Source: GCA-2687025 sp964473525 (GTDB lineage: Bacteria > Poribacteria > WGA-4E > GCA-2687025). Taken from it: DNA of 64,000 bases. Below are positions 42,673 through 51,816 of this stretch, in pieces (position 1 is the first letter of the stretch; each line of letters opens with the position of its first letter). Below the pieces are notes generated by a model. That model did no database searches. It was not told the origin of the DNA and was given only the letters and a program-made list of their open reading frames with translations. The stretch spans positions 124,001 to 188,000 of the forward strand of contig CAYYPK010000007.1 in the NCBI GenBank assembly GCA_964473525.1, given 5' to 3'. Position numbers and translations under genes: made by a program.

Positions 42673-43101
42673 CTAGTACTTGCGGTCGTGGTAGCTCGGT
42701 GTGACTTCTTCGGGCAGGGACTGATACGAGCGCATGACCCGACGCTCGAATTCGAACTGTCGCAGGCTGCCGCGTAGATCCGCCATGACCCGTTGGATCA
42801 TGTCCTGGGCGCTGGCGTCGAGCTGTTCGATGGTCTTTATCAGCGCCAACCACTCCTCGCGCGTCGCTGCGGTGGCGGCGTTCTGCAAGGCAGCTACGTC
42901 GACGTCTTCACGTCCCCACGCGGCGAGAAGCTCGTCCTTGTACGCCAACGCCTCGCCGAAGCCGTCCCAGTTCGCAGCCTGCAACGAGGCGATCTGTTGC
43001 TCGGTGGCCGCTTTCCACTGGTCCAGCGTGTAGCGATAGCGAGCGGCGTCCGTGGAACCCTCTATACGAACCGGGGCCTGGTCGGACTGCGGCGTCGCCA
43101 A
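42673..43101 (-). CDS. FliT/FlgN-like flagellar export chaperone
   Basis: The 142-residue protein is helical and charged (YRYTLDQWKAATEQQIASLQ, REEWLALIKTIEQLDASAQD) and ends in YQSLPEEVTPSYHDRKY, like the tails of FlgN/FliT chaperones (L-D-R-K). It lies directly after fliS, the usual place of fliT. Its predicted role is to hold FliD or hook-associated proteins before export. The only in-frame start is TTG at 43101 and no strong ribosome site is seen. Assignment rests on context and composition. Confidence 0.6.
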   Translation of the reverse strand: MATPQSDQAPVRIEGSTDAARYRYTLDQWKAATEQQIASLQAANWDGFGEALAYKDELLAAWGREDVDVAALQNAATAATREEWLALIKTIEQLDASAQDMIQRVMADLRGSLRQFEFERRVMRSYQSLPEEVTPSYHDRKY

Positions 43102-43166
43102 CTGGGTGGTCCAGACGTGCGTGGAACTAGAGTACTGGCGCGATCATACGGTCTAGCGGAAATGGC

Positions 43167-43625
43167 TTACTGGGAGGCGGTGGACACGTCGGGAGCGGCG
43201 GGTACACCACCCTCACGCTGTGCCTTCTGTATCGCCTCGTCCCAGGTGGCGCGCAGGTCGCTCAGCAGTGTCACGACCTCCTCAAGAGCCTGGACATCGC
43301 GGCGTATATTCGCCTGGTTCAGGCGCCAGTTCATGTATTCGTACAGGCCGAACAGAGACTTGGCGATTTCTCCGCCATTGTCCATGTCGAGCGCGGCCAT
43401 CAACTCGAGGATGATGTCCTGAGCCTTCAGGATGAGGTTCGTCTTCTCGGTAAGACTTTCCTCAGTCGCCGGCTCTTCCGCCATCCGCACCTTGGCCCGC
43501 TTCAGATAGTGAATCGCGCCATCGTAGAGCATGATGAGAAGCTGCTCTTTGGTAGCGGTTTCTATCTGCGTGCGGCGGTACGCCTGATAGGGGTTGCGCT
43601 TGGTGGTGTACGACGTCTGCTGCAT
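43167..43625 (-). CDS. fliS: Flagellin export chaperone FliS
   Basis: The start chosen is ATG at 43625 (MQQTSYTTKRNPYQAYRRTQ), giving 152 residues. Family signatures are NPYQAYRRTQIETATKEQLL, IMLYDGAIHYLKRAK and LFGLYEYMNWRLNQANIRRD. FliS binds the C-terminus of flagellin in the cytoplasm. It lies between fliD and the FliT/FlgN-like gene, the conserved fliD-fliS-fliT order. Confidence 0.94.
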   Translation of the reverse strand: MQQTSYTTKRNPYQAYRRTQIETATKEQLLIMLYDGAIHYLKRAKVRMAEEPATEESLTEKTNLILKAQDIILELMAALDMDNGGEIAKSLFGLYEYMNWRLNQANIRRDVQALEEVVTLLSDLRATWDEAIQKAQREGGVPAAPDVSTASQ

Positions 43626-43757
43626 TAGGCCGCCATTCCCTTTGGGCACGGAAGGCAGAGGTTAGTTAGTACTCTGCTCTACTATCGGCGCCCGTCGCTC
43701 GGAACTTAACATCGCCGTGCGGCCCGCGCAACGCGAACCGCATTCTACGTGGTCGAT

Positions 43758-45137
43758 CTAGCCGAAGATTCCGCCGCCGCCGCCGCCGCCAAGCGCGCCC
43801 GAGAAGCTGGACGTCTGCGCCTGCATCTGCGCCATTGTCTGTTCCATCGCCAGGAACTGCCGCTCTAAGAGCGCGCGACGGCCTTCCAGCCGGGTCTCCA
43901 TGCGCTCCTGGGAGTCCTGGAGCTGGTCAATCTCCGTCTGCAGGTAGTCCGTCTTGGTCTTGATCCGACCATCGATGGAGTCCGTGATGCCGTCCAACGT
44001 GCCGGTGCCAGCGGTAGTCGTCAGCGAGTCCATCAGCGTTTCGAAGAACGTCTTCACCGCGGACGGGTTGTCGTCGAGCTGCTCGGTCACGCGGGAACTA
44101 TCTACCTCGAAGAGACCCGTGCCGGTGTTGATCGTGATTCCGAGCTGGGACAGGGACTGAATCGTCGTCAGGCTCGTGAACTGCTCCGTCAACAGGGACC
44201 GAAGCTCGCTGTCCGTCGAGATGAGCGTGCGGTCGCCGAAGAGCGGCGGCTGGCTGGTCGCCCCCTCGGTGAACTTCGTCTGGTCCACCGTGAACTGGCG
44301 CACCTCATTCATCGCGTCCACGAAGGTCTGGATCTCGGAGAGGTTGTTGCTGGAATCGGCGACCACCTGAACAGCTACCGTAGGTGTGCCCGTGGCGTCC
44401 TTCAGCGTCAGCGTCAGGCCGTCGATCATGTCAGTAATCGTGTTGCTGGACCGTGTGAAGGTGACCCCCGCCATGTCGATGGAAGCGTCCGCCGCAGACT
44501 GGTCCGCAGCGGTCAGACCCAAATCAGAGACCATCGAACCCGTGTCAGCGGTACCCGTGAACGACACGGCGTTGGTCGTGCCTTCCTCGGTGCCGGTCAC
44601 GACGAGGCGGTAATCGGTACCCGCTCCGCTGACGTCGACGATCGAGGCAGACACGTCCAGTGTCAGGTCGTTGATAGCGTCGCGGATGTCGTTGAGCGAA
44701 CTCGTTGCCGTATACGCGATGGTGTCGCTGTTCGAGCCGACGTCGATGGTCGCGGTGCCGGCGGTGAAGCCTTCCGCCGCGGTGGGATCCGAGTTCCCCG
44801 TCGAATCGCCGATGAAGATCGTCTGCGCCGCTAGCGAGTTGATGGTCAGGCTGAAGCTACCGAGGTTGCCTGACGTGCCACCGGTCACCTCCAAGACGTC
44901 TTCGTCGCTCGACGTCGCGGCCACCTGGTCCAGCGTGTCGTCGTCGCCGATCGTCGTCAGGGCGGACTTCAGAGAAGACAGCTTCGTGTTGAAGTCCTGG
45001 AAAAGGGTCTTCTGCTGGCTCAGACTGGCTTCGCGGCGTTCCAGCAGCCGCAACGGCCGGCTTTCGATCGAGATCAACTGATCGATGATATTGCCGGTGT
45101 CGAGCCCCGACTGGATGCCAAATATCTGAAAAGCCAT
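43758..45137 (-). CDS. fliD: Flagellar filament cap protein FliD
   Basis: The ATG at 45137 has GGAGG eight bases upstream. The N-terminal domain (IQSGLDTGNIIDQLISIESR, PLRLLERREASLSQQKTLF) and the C-terminal domain (LGITINTGTGLFEVDSSRV, TEQLDDNPSAVKTFFET, IDQLQDSQERMETRLEGRRA) match FliD, and the C-terminus is an unusual glycine run (GALGGGGGGGIFG). Length 459 is typical. It caps the filament and guides flagellin folding. Confidence 0.95.
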   Translation of the reverse strand: MAFQIFGIQSGLDTGNIIDQLISIESRPLRLLERREASLSQQKTLFQDFNTKLSSLKSALTTIGDDDTLDQVAATSSDEDVLEVTGGTSGNLGSFSLTINSLAAQTIFIGDSTGNSDPTAAEGFTAGTATIDVGSNSDTIAYTATSSLNDIRDAINDLTLDVSASIVDVSGAGTDYRLVVTGTEEGTTNAVSFTGTADTGSMVSDLGLTAADQSAADASIDMAGVTFTRSSNTITDMIDGLTLTLKDATGTPTVAVQVVADSSNNLSEIQTFVDAMNEVRQFTVDQTKFTEGATSQPPLFGDRTLISTDSELRSLLTEQFTSLTTIQSLSQLGITINTGTGLFEVDSSRVTEQLDDNPSAVKTFFETLMDSLTTTAGTGTLDGITDSIDGRIKTKTDYLQTEIDQLQDSQERMETRLEGRRALLERQFLAMEQTMAQMQAQTSSFSGALGGGGGGGIFG

Positions 45138-45170
45138 GTTCGTGTCCTCCGCTATGTCCGCGCGTGCCGC

Positions 45171-45566
45171 CTAAACGACGCTATCGAAGAAGAGACCCAT
45201 CGTTTCCTGCACACGGGACAGGAATGCGAGGAACTCCTCCGGGGGCAGCCGTTTTAGGACTTGCCGTGTTTCCTTGTCGAGCATCAGGACCATTACCTCT
45301 TCGGAGTCCACATCCAACTCGAAGACAACCCGCCGTTGCGGGAGCGTCTCCGCGAGGATGTTCGCGTCCTCGACTCCTTGCTCGAGATCCTCACGCCGGT
45401 ACTCGGGCGAATGTGTCGTGCTTCGCACGGCATCGACGTGCATCGCCTCGAACGGTCGGTCAAACGGAACCTGACCGCTGTCGGGCGATGCGGGTACTCG
45501 CGGCTTCTTCGCGGCTTCTGACTCACGGATGGTGGAAGTGAGCTTGTCGAGCTGCTCCATTCGCAT
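45171..45566 (-). CDS. flaG: FlaG-family flagellar protein
   Basis: This 131-residue protein has the FlaG core near its end: VVFELDVDSEEVMVLMLDKE, TRQVLKRLPPEEFLAFLSRV and QETMGLFFDSVV, with an N-terminal disordered half. FlaG proteins influence filament length and stability. It sits 33 bases upstream of fliD, the usual order, with GGGAG eight bases before its ATG. Confidence 0.88.
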   Translation of the reverse strand: MRMEQLDKLTSTIRESEAAKKPRVPASPDSGQVPFDRPFEAMHVDAVRSTTHSPEYRREDLEQGVEDANILAETLPQRRVVFELDVDSEEVMVLMLDKETRQVLKRLPPEEFLAFLSRVQETMGLFFDSVV

Positions 45567-45880
45567 ATCTCGACTCCCTCAGCCCTCATGTCCGCAGCAA
45601 GAGCGACACCGCACAGCGTCACGTGCGAACCGCAAAAGCGCCTCGCTCGCGCGCTGACCGCGCCACGCGTCCGATATAGGTTATGGTCCGAATGGAGAGC
45701 TCGGAAACTCGCCTACTTATAGCGGGGAAACGCCACGATCCATGCCCAGATAATCATGTCCATGCAACGACGCCGACGGTCGTTTCCCTACGAGTGATTC
45801 AGCCCACTCAGTTACCCTATCGGACGATGCCCCGGCCGACTTGAACCACTGTCAAGCGGCCGAAGCCGTAACACCACTGC
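45567..45880. other. Intergenic stretch between flaG and a flagellin gene
   Basis: About 310 bases without a gene. Promoters for the flaG-fliD-fliS unit should be here. I did not find a convincing sigma-54 or sigma-28 site. The region is less GC-rich near 45700-45790 than its surroundings. Confidence 0.5.
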
Positions 45881-46705
45881 CTAGAATTGCAGTAGCGACA
45901 GCGCGTTCTGCGGCAACAGGTTCGCCTGCTGTAGCACCGATGTGCCGGACTGCACCAGGATCAACGCGCGCGTCAACGAGGCCACCTCGGATGCGAAATC
46001 GGCGTCACGGATGATCGATTCGGCATTCTGCGTGTTCTCGATCTGCACCTGGATATTCGACACGGTGCGCTCGAGCCTGTTCTGCGCAGCGCCGACCTGC
46101 GTGCGAACCGACGCCAACGACACGACGCCCAACTCGATACTGGTCACTACCTGTATCGCGCTGAGTTGCCCACCGAAGTCCGTGGACGACACCCCCTCGA
46201 GGATGACGCCAGCGGTAACGGGGCCGATCGTGATGTTGATACGGTTGTCCGCCGCGCCCTCGTCGCCCACCTGGAAGGTGAAGCTAGTGCCCTCGAGCAG
46301 CGTCTGACCATTGAAGGTCGTCGTCGTGGAGATCCGGTCGATCTCCGCGATCAGCGCTGCCGCTTCCAACTGGACGCCACCTCGGCTGACGTCCGTAAAC
46401 GTGCCGTCCGCGGACGCGATGGCGAGCTCCTTCAGGCGCACCAACATGCTGGCTATCTGATCCATGCCACCCTCTGCCGTCTGGAAGAGGGAGATGGCGC
46501 TCTGCACGTTGCGGTTGGCCTGTTCGAGCCCTTTGATCTTCGCCCGCATCTGCTCGGAGACGAACAACCCCGCCGCGTCGTCCGCGGCGCGGTTGATCCG
46601 AAGCCCCGACGACAGCCTCTCGACCGAGCGGCGCGTGCTGAGGTCGGAGGACCCCAGATGGCGACGCGCGGTCGTCGCTGTCACGTTATGGTTTATCCGA
46701 AACAT
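45881..46705 (-). CDS. Flagellin (274 residues)
   Basis: The ATG at 46705 follows GCGGAGTAAATAG. It is a short flagellin consisting essentially of D0 and D1: N-terminal MFRINHNVTATTARRHLGSS, SSGLRINRAADDAAGLFVSE and a C-terminal ENTQNAESIIRDADFASEVA, VQSGTSVLQQANLLPQNALS. The central part is small (about 60-70 residues) so the surface-exposed D2/D3 is minimal. It is downstream of a second flagellin gene and shares its orientation. Confidence 0.95.
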   Translation of the reverse strand: MFRINHNVTATTARRHLGSSDLSTRRSVERLSSGLRINRAADDAAGLFVSEQMRAKIKGLEQANRNVQSAISLFQTAEGGMDQIASMLVRLKELAIASADGTFTDVSRGGVQLEAAALIAEIDRISTTTTFNGQTLLEGTSFTFQVGDEGAADNRINITIGPVTAGVILEGVSSTDFGGQLSAIQVVTSIELGVVSLASVRTQVGAAQNRLERTVSNIQVQIENTQNAESIIRDADFASEVASLTRALILVQSGTSVLQQANLLPQNALSLLQF

Positions 46706-46751
46706 CTATTTACTCCGCTGGTGAACTCACTCACCGACTGTCACAGCCGTC

Positions 46752-46779
46752 TCTGCGGGACTACGCCTGCGGAGACTAA
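46752..46779 (-). promoter_or_regulatory. Hairpin between two flagellin genes
   Basis: GTCTCTGCGGG and CCTGCGGAGAC can pair (11 bp with G.U allowance) across the stop of the upstream flagellin. It could set relative expression of the two flagellins by stabilising or terminating the message. Confidence 0.45.
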
Positions 46780-47654
46780 CTGATCGAGTTCAGGAGACTG
46801 AGGACGTTCTGCGGCAGCAGGTTCGCCTGGTTCATAACCGCAGTGCCGGCCTGAATCAGAATCTGCGCCCGGACGAGGGCGGAAGTTTCCTGAGCCATGT
46901 CGGCGTCACGGATGATGGACTCGGCGTTCTGCGTGTTCTCGATCTGCAGCTCGATGTTCGACGACGAACGCTCGAGGCGGCTCTGGAACGCGCCGATCTT
47001 CGCGCGTGTGGACACCACGAAGTCAATCGCCGAGGCGATCTGGTCGAGGAAGTCCGGCACGCTGTTGGTGTCCGTATACGCGTCACCCATCCCGTTGTTG
47101 ACCGTGTTGCCACCCAGGCTGGCGAACTTGCTCGTGAACGCGCCCAGGAGCATGTCGGAGTTGACAGTGATAATGCCAAGCCCGATGCGATCCGTGGATG
47201 TATCCCCGATCTGGAACGTCAGGATGGTTGGAGGCGGCTGGAACAGTGTGATGCCGTTGAACCGCACACCGGTCAGGATACGACCGACCTCGTCGACCAA
47301 CTGCTCGGCTTCCACCTGGATGCCATCGCGACGCTGGGAGTCCGTGTATGCGCCATCCGCAGCCTGAATCGCCAATTCCTTGAGGCGAATCATGATACTC
47401 GTGAGCTGATCCAGCCCGCCTTCCATCACCTGCAAGAGTGATGTCGCCTGCGCGATGTTCTGACGCGCCTGCTTGAACGCGGCGATCTGCCCCCGCATCT
47501 GCTCGGAGATGAACATCCCCGCCGCGTCATCCACGGCGCGGTTGATGCGCATCCCGGACGACATGCGCTCAATGGACCGCCGCACGTCGCGGTCGGTGCC
47601 GTTGAGGTGACGTCTCGACGTGAGCGCAGCAATGTTCGTATTAATACGGAACAT
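46776..47654 (-). CDS. Flagellin (292 residues)
   Basis: The chosen start is ATG at 47654 (MFRINTNIAALTSRRHLNG), 10 bases after GAGAGG; a TTG at 47663 is less likely. N-terminal SSGMRINRAVDDAAGMFISE, QARQNIAQATSLLQVMEGG and C-terminal ENTQNAESIIRDADMAQETS, LIQAGTAVMNQANLLPQNVL are classic. The centre holds FNGITLFQPPPTILTFQIGD and is again short. It is the middle of three flagellin genes. Confidence 0.95.
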   Translation of the reverse strand: MFRINTNIAALTSRRHLNGTDRDVRRSIERMSSGMRINRAVDDAAGMFISEQMRGQIAAFKQARQNIAQATSLLQVMEGGLDQLTSIMIRLKELAIQAADGAYTDSQRRDGIQVEAEQLVDEVGRILTGVRFNGITLFQPPPTILTFQIGDTSTDRIGLGIITVNSDMLLGAFTSKFASLGGNTVNNGMGDAYTDTNSVPDFLDQIASAIDFVVSTRAKIGAFQSRLERSSSNIELQIENTQNAESIIRDADMAQETSALVRAQILIQAGTAVMNQANLLPQNVLSLLNSIS

Positions 47655-48035
47655 GCGTGCCAATCCTCTCTTGTGAGTGGGTACCGGGTACCCGCCGTAT
47701 ACATCCCGGTACCACCGAGATGCGGTTAGTCATCCAATGCGAGACTCAAGCGAGACTCAAGCGCGACTGACGGCCGGACGGCGCCGCCAGGGTCTCGCCA
47801 TGTGTAAGCAGCCGCTTTCCCTCGACTTTAGAACCGCCACCTCGGCCGGCGGATTGCGCCAGTATGGCGCGCCCGTCGGACGAATTCGCGGAGCCACCAA
47901 ACCACGCGATCGGATACCGACCGCGTGGCCATATCCACACCTGCCGGAGGGCAGGCCCAACCCCATCGTCAGCCAACGATGCTATTTCACGAGGCACGAA
48001 TCGCCTCGTTAAGCCTGACGAAGCCCGCGAGCGAG
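47655..48035. other. Intergenic stretch upstream of the second flagellin, with an internal hairpin
   Basis: No gene in about 380 bases. A nearly perfect 12-bp stem with 3-base loop (CCACGCGATCGG / CCGACCGCGTGG) at 47902-47928 lies downstream of the third flagellin gene and may end its transcript. The flagellin promoter should lie nearer 47700 but none was recognised. Confidence 0.55.
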
Positions 48036-48866
48036 CTACGGTCGAATCAGAGCCATCGCCTCCTGGGAGATGAGGCTCACCTGAGTCAGCAGGCTTGTCG
48101 TCGGAGCCGACATGATCTGCTGCCTCGCCTTGGTCATCATCGCAGCGGCGTCTTCCACCGCGCGAACTGTTTGCGTCCTGGACTCCTCTTCCGCGGAGCC
48201 CGCGCGTCCGTCATCCACGACGACCTGTAGCCGTTCGCGGAACCCGCCAATCTTGTCCAGACGCGCCTGAATCGCGTCGATCGCCTCGCCAATCACTTCG
48301 GCAGCCGCTTGCGAGGATTCCGAGGTGCTGACGGCTTGGGCGTCCACGCCAGGCACGACGGTCTCCGGCCGCACGTCCGTCAACGCGAGATGGACTTCCC
48401 CGCCCTCGGGAGTCGCGCCCAACTGGAACGTCAGCGCGCGTTGCGCCCCGTTCAGAAGGGGTATGCCGCTGAACTTAGCGGTGCTGGACATCTCGTCCAG
48501 CTCGTGGCGCAGCTTGCTCACTTCGGTCTGCAGTTGGCGCCGTTCGCCGTCGGAGATGGACTCCTCCTGCGCCCGCTGCGACACCTGGAAGAGCCTCTGT
48601 AGCACCTGCCTGGCGCCGTCCAGTCCGGTTTCGACGATCTGCGAGACCGTGGCCGCGGACGCGACGTTGTGATTCGTCTGCCTCACCGCTCCCACCTCGG
48701 AGCGGCGCTGCTCTACGGGGGTAGGACCTCCCACGATGCGCATCTGATCCTGCGCGCTCGGCGACGCGTTCTCCTGCTGCGACGCATGCCGCGCGTCGAA
48801 CTTCATACCCGTCAGCTGCTGCGTGACGGAGGGTGTCGCCGGCACATTGCTCTGTATACGAAACAT
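48036..48866 (-). CDS. Divergent flagellin-like protein (276 residues)
   Basis: The ATG at 48866 (MFRIQSNVPATPSVTQQLTG) has GGGAGGACAAGACG upstream; a longer frame to 49022 lacks such a site. Only the first residues (MFRI.SN) and the C-terminus (SAPTTSLLTQVSLISQEAMALI) recall D0; the N-terminal helix that normally reads SSG.RIN.A.DDAAG is replaced by Gln/Ser/Pro-rich sequence. D1-like parts remain (VSQIVETGLDGARQVLQRLF, FSGIPLLNGAQRALTFQLGA). It may be a minor filament or hook-filament junction component rather than a bulk flagellin. Confidence 0.75.
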   Translation of the reverse strand: MFRIQSNVPATPSVTQQLTGMKFDARHASQQENASPSAQDQMRIVGGPTPVEQRRSEVGAVRQTNHNVASAATVSQIVETGLDGARQVLQRLFQVSQRAQEESISDGERRQLQTEVSKLRHELDEMSSTAKFSGIPLLNGAQRALTFQLGATPEGGEVHLALTDVRPETVVPGVDAQAVSTSESSQAAAEVIGEAIDAIQARLDKIGGFRERLQVVVDDGRAGSAEEESRTQTVRAVEDAAAMMTKARQQIMSAPTTSLLTQVSLISQEAMALIRP

Positions 48867-49006
48867 CGTCTTGTCCTCCCGTGCCCGCTGGATCGTCGCT
48901 ACATCAACCGCATGCTGCACGGCCTCACAGTCCAGCCAATCGAACCGTTCCGCCCGGCGTCGGGGTCTCATCTGCCGCACGTCGGCAGTCTTTCGTCTCC
49001 GCTGTT

Positions 49007-49021
49007 GCATCATGCGTGCCA
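49007..49021 (-). promoter_or_regulatory. Probable sigma-54 promoter of the divergent flagellin
   Basis: On the minus strand the bases read TGGCAC-GCATG-ATGC, matching the -24/-12 consensus TGGCAC-N5-TTGC apart from one base, and keeping the GG and GC that matter most. It lies about 140 bases upstream of the flagellin-like ATG at 48866. Confidence 0.55.
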
Positions 49022-49170
49022 TTCCGTGTCATGCCGCTCCGGAAGCGGTGATTCCCTGGTTCGTGCTGCCTCTTCGAGGCTTCGCCTACCAATGATCCCT
49101 GTCGCCGGTGGGAACGGAATACCCACCTGCGCAGCCATCCGATCGACGTTCGGAACATATTTCCCGGACA

Positions 49171-51105
49171 TCACGTCCGCCCCTGGACGAGTTGATGCGT
49201 GGCTGCGGCGATGGCGGCCAGTTTCTCGGTGTACGCCGCCACGTCGTCGCCAGGCACTTCCTCCGCCCTTAACCACTCAGCGGCGGAAGTGAAGTGCGCG
49301 AAGAGCGGATGACCCGCGGTCAGCGTTGTCGGCCAGCCGTCGCCTCCGATGCCAAGCTCCATCGACCTCTGGATGATGTCAGCGGTCATGCTGTCCGCGA
49401 GTTCGGTGTCTCCCGCTTGCAGGGCGGACAGCAGGCATACCAGCGCCGCGTCCCACTTGGACGGGTGCGCCATCCAGAAGTCCCGCAGCAACGTGGCGGC
49501 CTCTTTCGACGCTCCGTGCTGCAGGTAAAGGTTGATGACCCCCTCGAACGACTCGGGGGAACCGTCGCTGGCCTCAATGAGCTTGTCTGTCCATTTCAGG
49601 GCGCCGTCGACGCGCTGTGCTCGGAGCAGCCAGTCCACGTAGCACCCCATGAGCGCTGCCGACTCGGGGAACCGCCGCAGACCTTCCTCGATAGCGGCTT
49701 GGGCGGCCGAGGGCCGCTGCAGCGCGACGAGCGTCTGGGCGAGCCCGCGATAGAGACCCTCCAGGCACTCCGCCCGCGCCTCCGGCGACAGTTCGGACAC
49801 GGTGCCAGAACTCGCAGTCCCAGTTTCGAGGCGCTCTGGGTCTCGCCCGCTGGAGATGCGTTCGACGGCGGCGTCGTGGACCCGAATACCCGTCTGAAGC
49901 GCCGACAGCGCGCGATCGTGCGCGCCCGCCTTGGCGTAGCAGTTCCCCATCTCGTGGTAGTAGGGGAGGTATTCCTCTTGGAGAGCCAGGGTCTTGCGGA
50001 ACTCTTGCGCAGCCAGCATCCACTGATTGCCGCGCCTGTAGTACATCGCCATCATGGCGCTCATGTCGAACAGAACGCGGGCGAGGGGTATGGGGACGGC
50101 GTCAATGCTGATGCCGTGGTACTCCGCCTTCAGGAGATGTCCTCGCATCTCCTCCCACTTCTCCTCCTCATACAGGATCGTGGCGAGCAGGTAGTGACTC
50201 ACGCCCATCTTGGGGAACGTCTTGATGACTTCCTCGTATGCCTCGCGCGCGGAATCCATGTCCCCGAAGTTCCGGTGGACAATCCCCTTAAGAAGGAGAT
50301 ATCGGTACATCTTGTCGACATCAGTGGTCACCTCGGCGACGTGTTCACCGAGGATATCGAGTTGCTCGAATGTCTCCTCTATCCTGCCCATCGCCGCGAG
50401 TTGCATGATGAGTTGGTAGCGGGTCTGTAGCTCCCGTGGGTTCTCGTCGAGCATCCGCGTCATGATGTCGAGATTACGAGCGTACTTCTCCGGCAGCGCC
50501 TCGGCGTCCATGTAGCCCACGTGGACGATTTCCACGGAGCTAGGCTGGATGTGCACGCCGTGATTGCGCAGGCTTTCGGTGAGCCGCTCGTGCACCTCGC
50601 CAACGAACCCTACGCCAGGCAGGTTCGGGAACAGTCGCGCTTGCAGCAGGTTCTGCTCGTTCGTCCACGAGGCGCCCAAACTGCGCAGGTGGCAGTAGAA
50701 CGCGACGTCACGCTCTGGGTGGAGGGCGATGAGCGCCCGCAGGCGATCGACTTCCTCGGGCGCCATACGGTCGTCCGCATCAAGCCAGAAGAGCCAGTCG
50801 CTCGTAGCGTGGCGTATGGATTCGTTGCGCGCGGCGGAAAAGTCGTGGATCCACTCGAAGAAATGAACCGTCGCCCCGTGCTCGCGGGCGAGCTCGGGCG
50901 TGCCATCGACAGACCCCGTATCGACGACGATGATCTCGTCGAATTTGCCCTGCAACGGCCCGAGGACCGCAGGGATGTTCTCCGCCTCGTCGCGCACGAT
51001 CATTATCAGCGAGAGCGTCGGACGACGATTCGATCCGGCGCCGACGTCTGAGACCGTCTCGGCGGGAGATGGGCTGTCCTGCTCGTATGCGGCGGTTTCG
51101 GTCAT
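49171..51105 (-). CDS. GT2-family glycosyltransferase fused to TPR repeats
   Basis: The ATG at 51105 (MTETAAYEQDSPSP) gives 644 residues. Residues about 30-230 are a GT-A family 2 domain: LSLIMIVRDEAENIPAVLG, EIIVVDTGSVDGTPELAREH and DWLFWLDADDRMAPEE (DxD-like DADD). The rest is TPR-like helices (QTRYQLIMQLAAMGRIEETF, VSHYLLATILYEEEKWEE, YLPYYHEMGNCYAKAGAHDRA). It follows the flagellin block on the same strand, so modification of flagellin or another surface protein is likely but inferred. No membrane segment is seen. Confidence 0.85.
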   Translation of the reverse strand: MTETAAYEQDSPSPAETVSDVGAGSNRRPTLSLIMIVRDEAENIPAVLGPLQGKFDEIIVVDTGSVDGTPELAREHGATVHFFEWIHDFSAARNESIRHATSDWLFWLDADDRMAPEEVDRLRALIALHPERDVAFYCHLRSLGASWTNEQNLLQARLFPNLPGVGFVGEVHERLTESLRNHGVHIQPSSVEIVHVGYMDAEALPEKYARNLDIMTRMLDENPRELQTRYQLIMQLAAMGRIEETFEQLDILGEHVAEVTTDVDKMYRYLLLKGIVHRNFGDMDSAREAYEEVIKTFPKMGVSHYLLATILYEEEKWEEMRGHLLKAEYHGISIDAVPIPLARVLFDMSAMMAMYYRRGNQWMLAAQEFRKTLALQEEYLPYYHEMGNCYAKAGAHDRALSALQTGIRVHDAAVERISSGRDPERLETGTASSGTVSELSPEARAECLEGLYRGLAQTLVALQRPSAAQAAIEEGLRRFPESAALMGCYVDWLLRAQRVDGALKWTDKLIEASDGSPESFEGVINLYLQHGASKEAATLLRDFWMAHPSKWDAALVCLLSALQAGDTELADSMTADIIQRSMELGIGGDGWPTTLTAGHPLFAHFTSAAEWLRAEEVPGDDVAAYTEKLAAIAAATHQLVQGRT

Positions 51106-51139
51106 ACGACTCGCGCGATTCCTTAATAGGGGACTATGT

Positions 51140-51478
51140 CTACGCTTGCGCGGGTGTTGGCTTGCTTCGCGTCCCGCCGGTGACCAACGCGCCCGTGAAC
51201 CTGTCCGCGATGCGATTCGCCAGCTTGGAGAGGTCGCCGCGGCCAGACCGCCCAAGAGCCCCTGCCATCATGCGCAGGCCCTTCTCTACGGGAACATCGC
51301 GACGCACGCGCAGAACCTCGCGCAACTCACGATAGTGACCGATGACCGCGTCCAGGCGGCCAGCGTCCGCGTCGCGAGCCGCGAGCGAGAGACGCACGCC
51401 CACCCAGTCCGGTTCGTATGGCGGTTCCGGGGCGACTGGAAGTTCCTGCTGCGCGATTGCCACTACGTCATCCCTCAA
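51140..51478 (-). CDS. Hypothetical protein, 112 residues
   Basis: The frame opens at TTG (51478), with no strong ribosome site, and its first bases lie inside an inverted repeat (51466-51592). The product has a coding-like composition (YEPDWVGVRLSLAARDADAG, LRVRRDVPVEKGLRMMAGAL) with a helical middle. It stops 34 bases before the glycosyltransferase start and is on the same strand. No family was recognised. Confidence 0.5.
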   Translation of the reverse strand: MRDDVVAIAQQELPVAPEPPYEPDWVGVRLSLAARDADAGRLDAVIGHYRELREVLRVRRDVPVEKGLRMMAGALGRSGRGDLSKLANRIADRFTGALVTGGTRSKPTPAQA

Positions 51479-51592
51479 TGTCTGCCGTGCGCCCGCTTAA
51501 GCGGCTACGCGGATACTCGCCCAGGCAACAGACCGCAATGGGCGTGCCAAGGGACGACGGGGCGGCACAGTCCTGTCGCCTGAGGGATGACG
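51466..51592. repeat. Inverted repeat flanking a ~100-base palindromic element
   Basis: CGTCATCCCTCA at 51466-51477 is exactly complementary to TGAGGGATGACG at 51581-51592. A perfect 12-base palindrome (CCGCTTAAGCGG) lies at 51493-51504. The layout resembles the element at 63385-63502 in length and in its GTCAT ends, so both may be dispersed non-coding repeats. The rest, to 51816, holds no gene. Confidence 0.6.
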
Positions 51593-51816
51593 GGGTGGCC
51601 GGAACATCAGAACCGGCGATACGGCGAACGGCGTGGGCACACCCTCGCAGCCGCCCGACAGGGCGTTCTAGGCTGGTTCCTGGGCGCCGCGACGGCGGGA
51701 AAGACAGGGAGCGCGAGGGATGTCGGGGGATACCGTGAGTGGGCGAAGTTCAGGTGGCGGGCGGTGGGCCGCGCGTCGTGGTGTCAGACGGGAGGATTTT
51801 TCCGGTATGGGCCCAA

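Noticed and set aside
47644..47658. TGGCACGCATG overlapping the second flagellin start as a sigma-54 promoter
   Set aside because: The -12 element lacks GC (TTCC) and the motif includes the start codon itself, so it cannot be the promoter.
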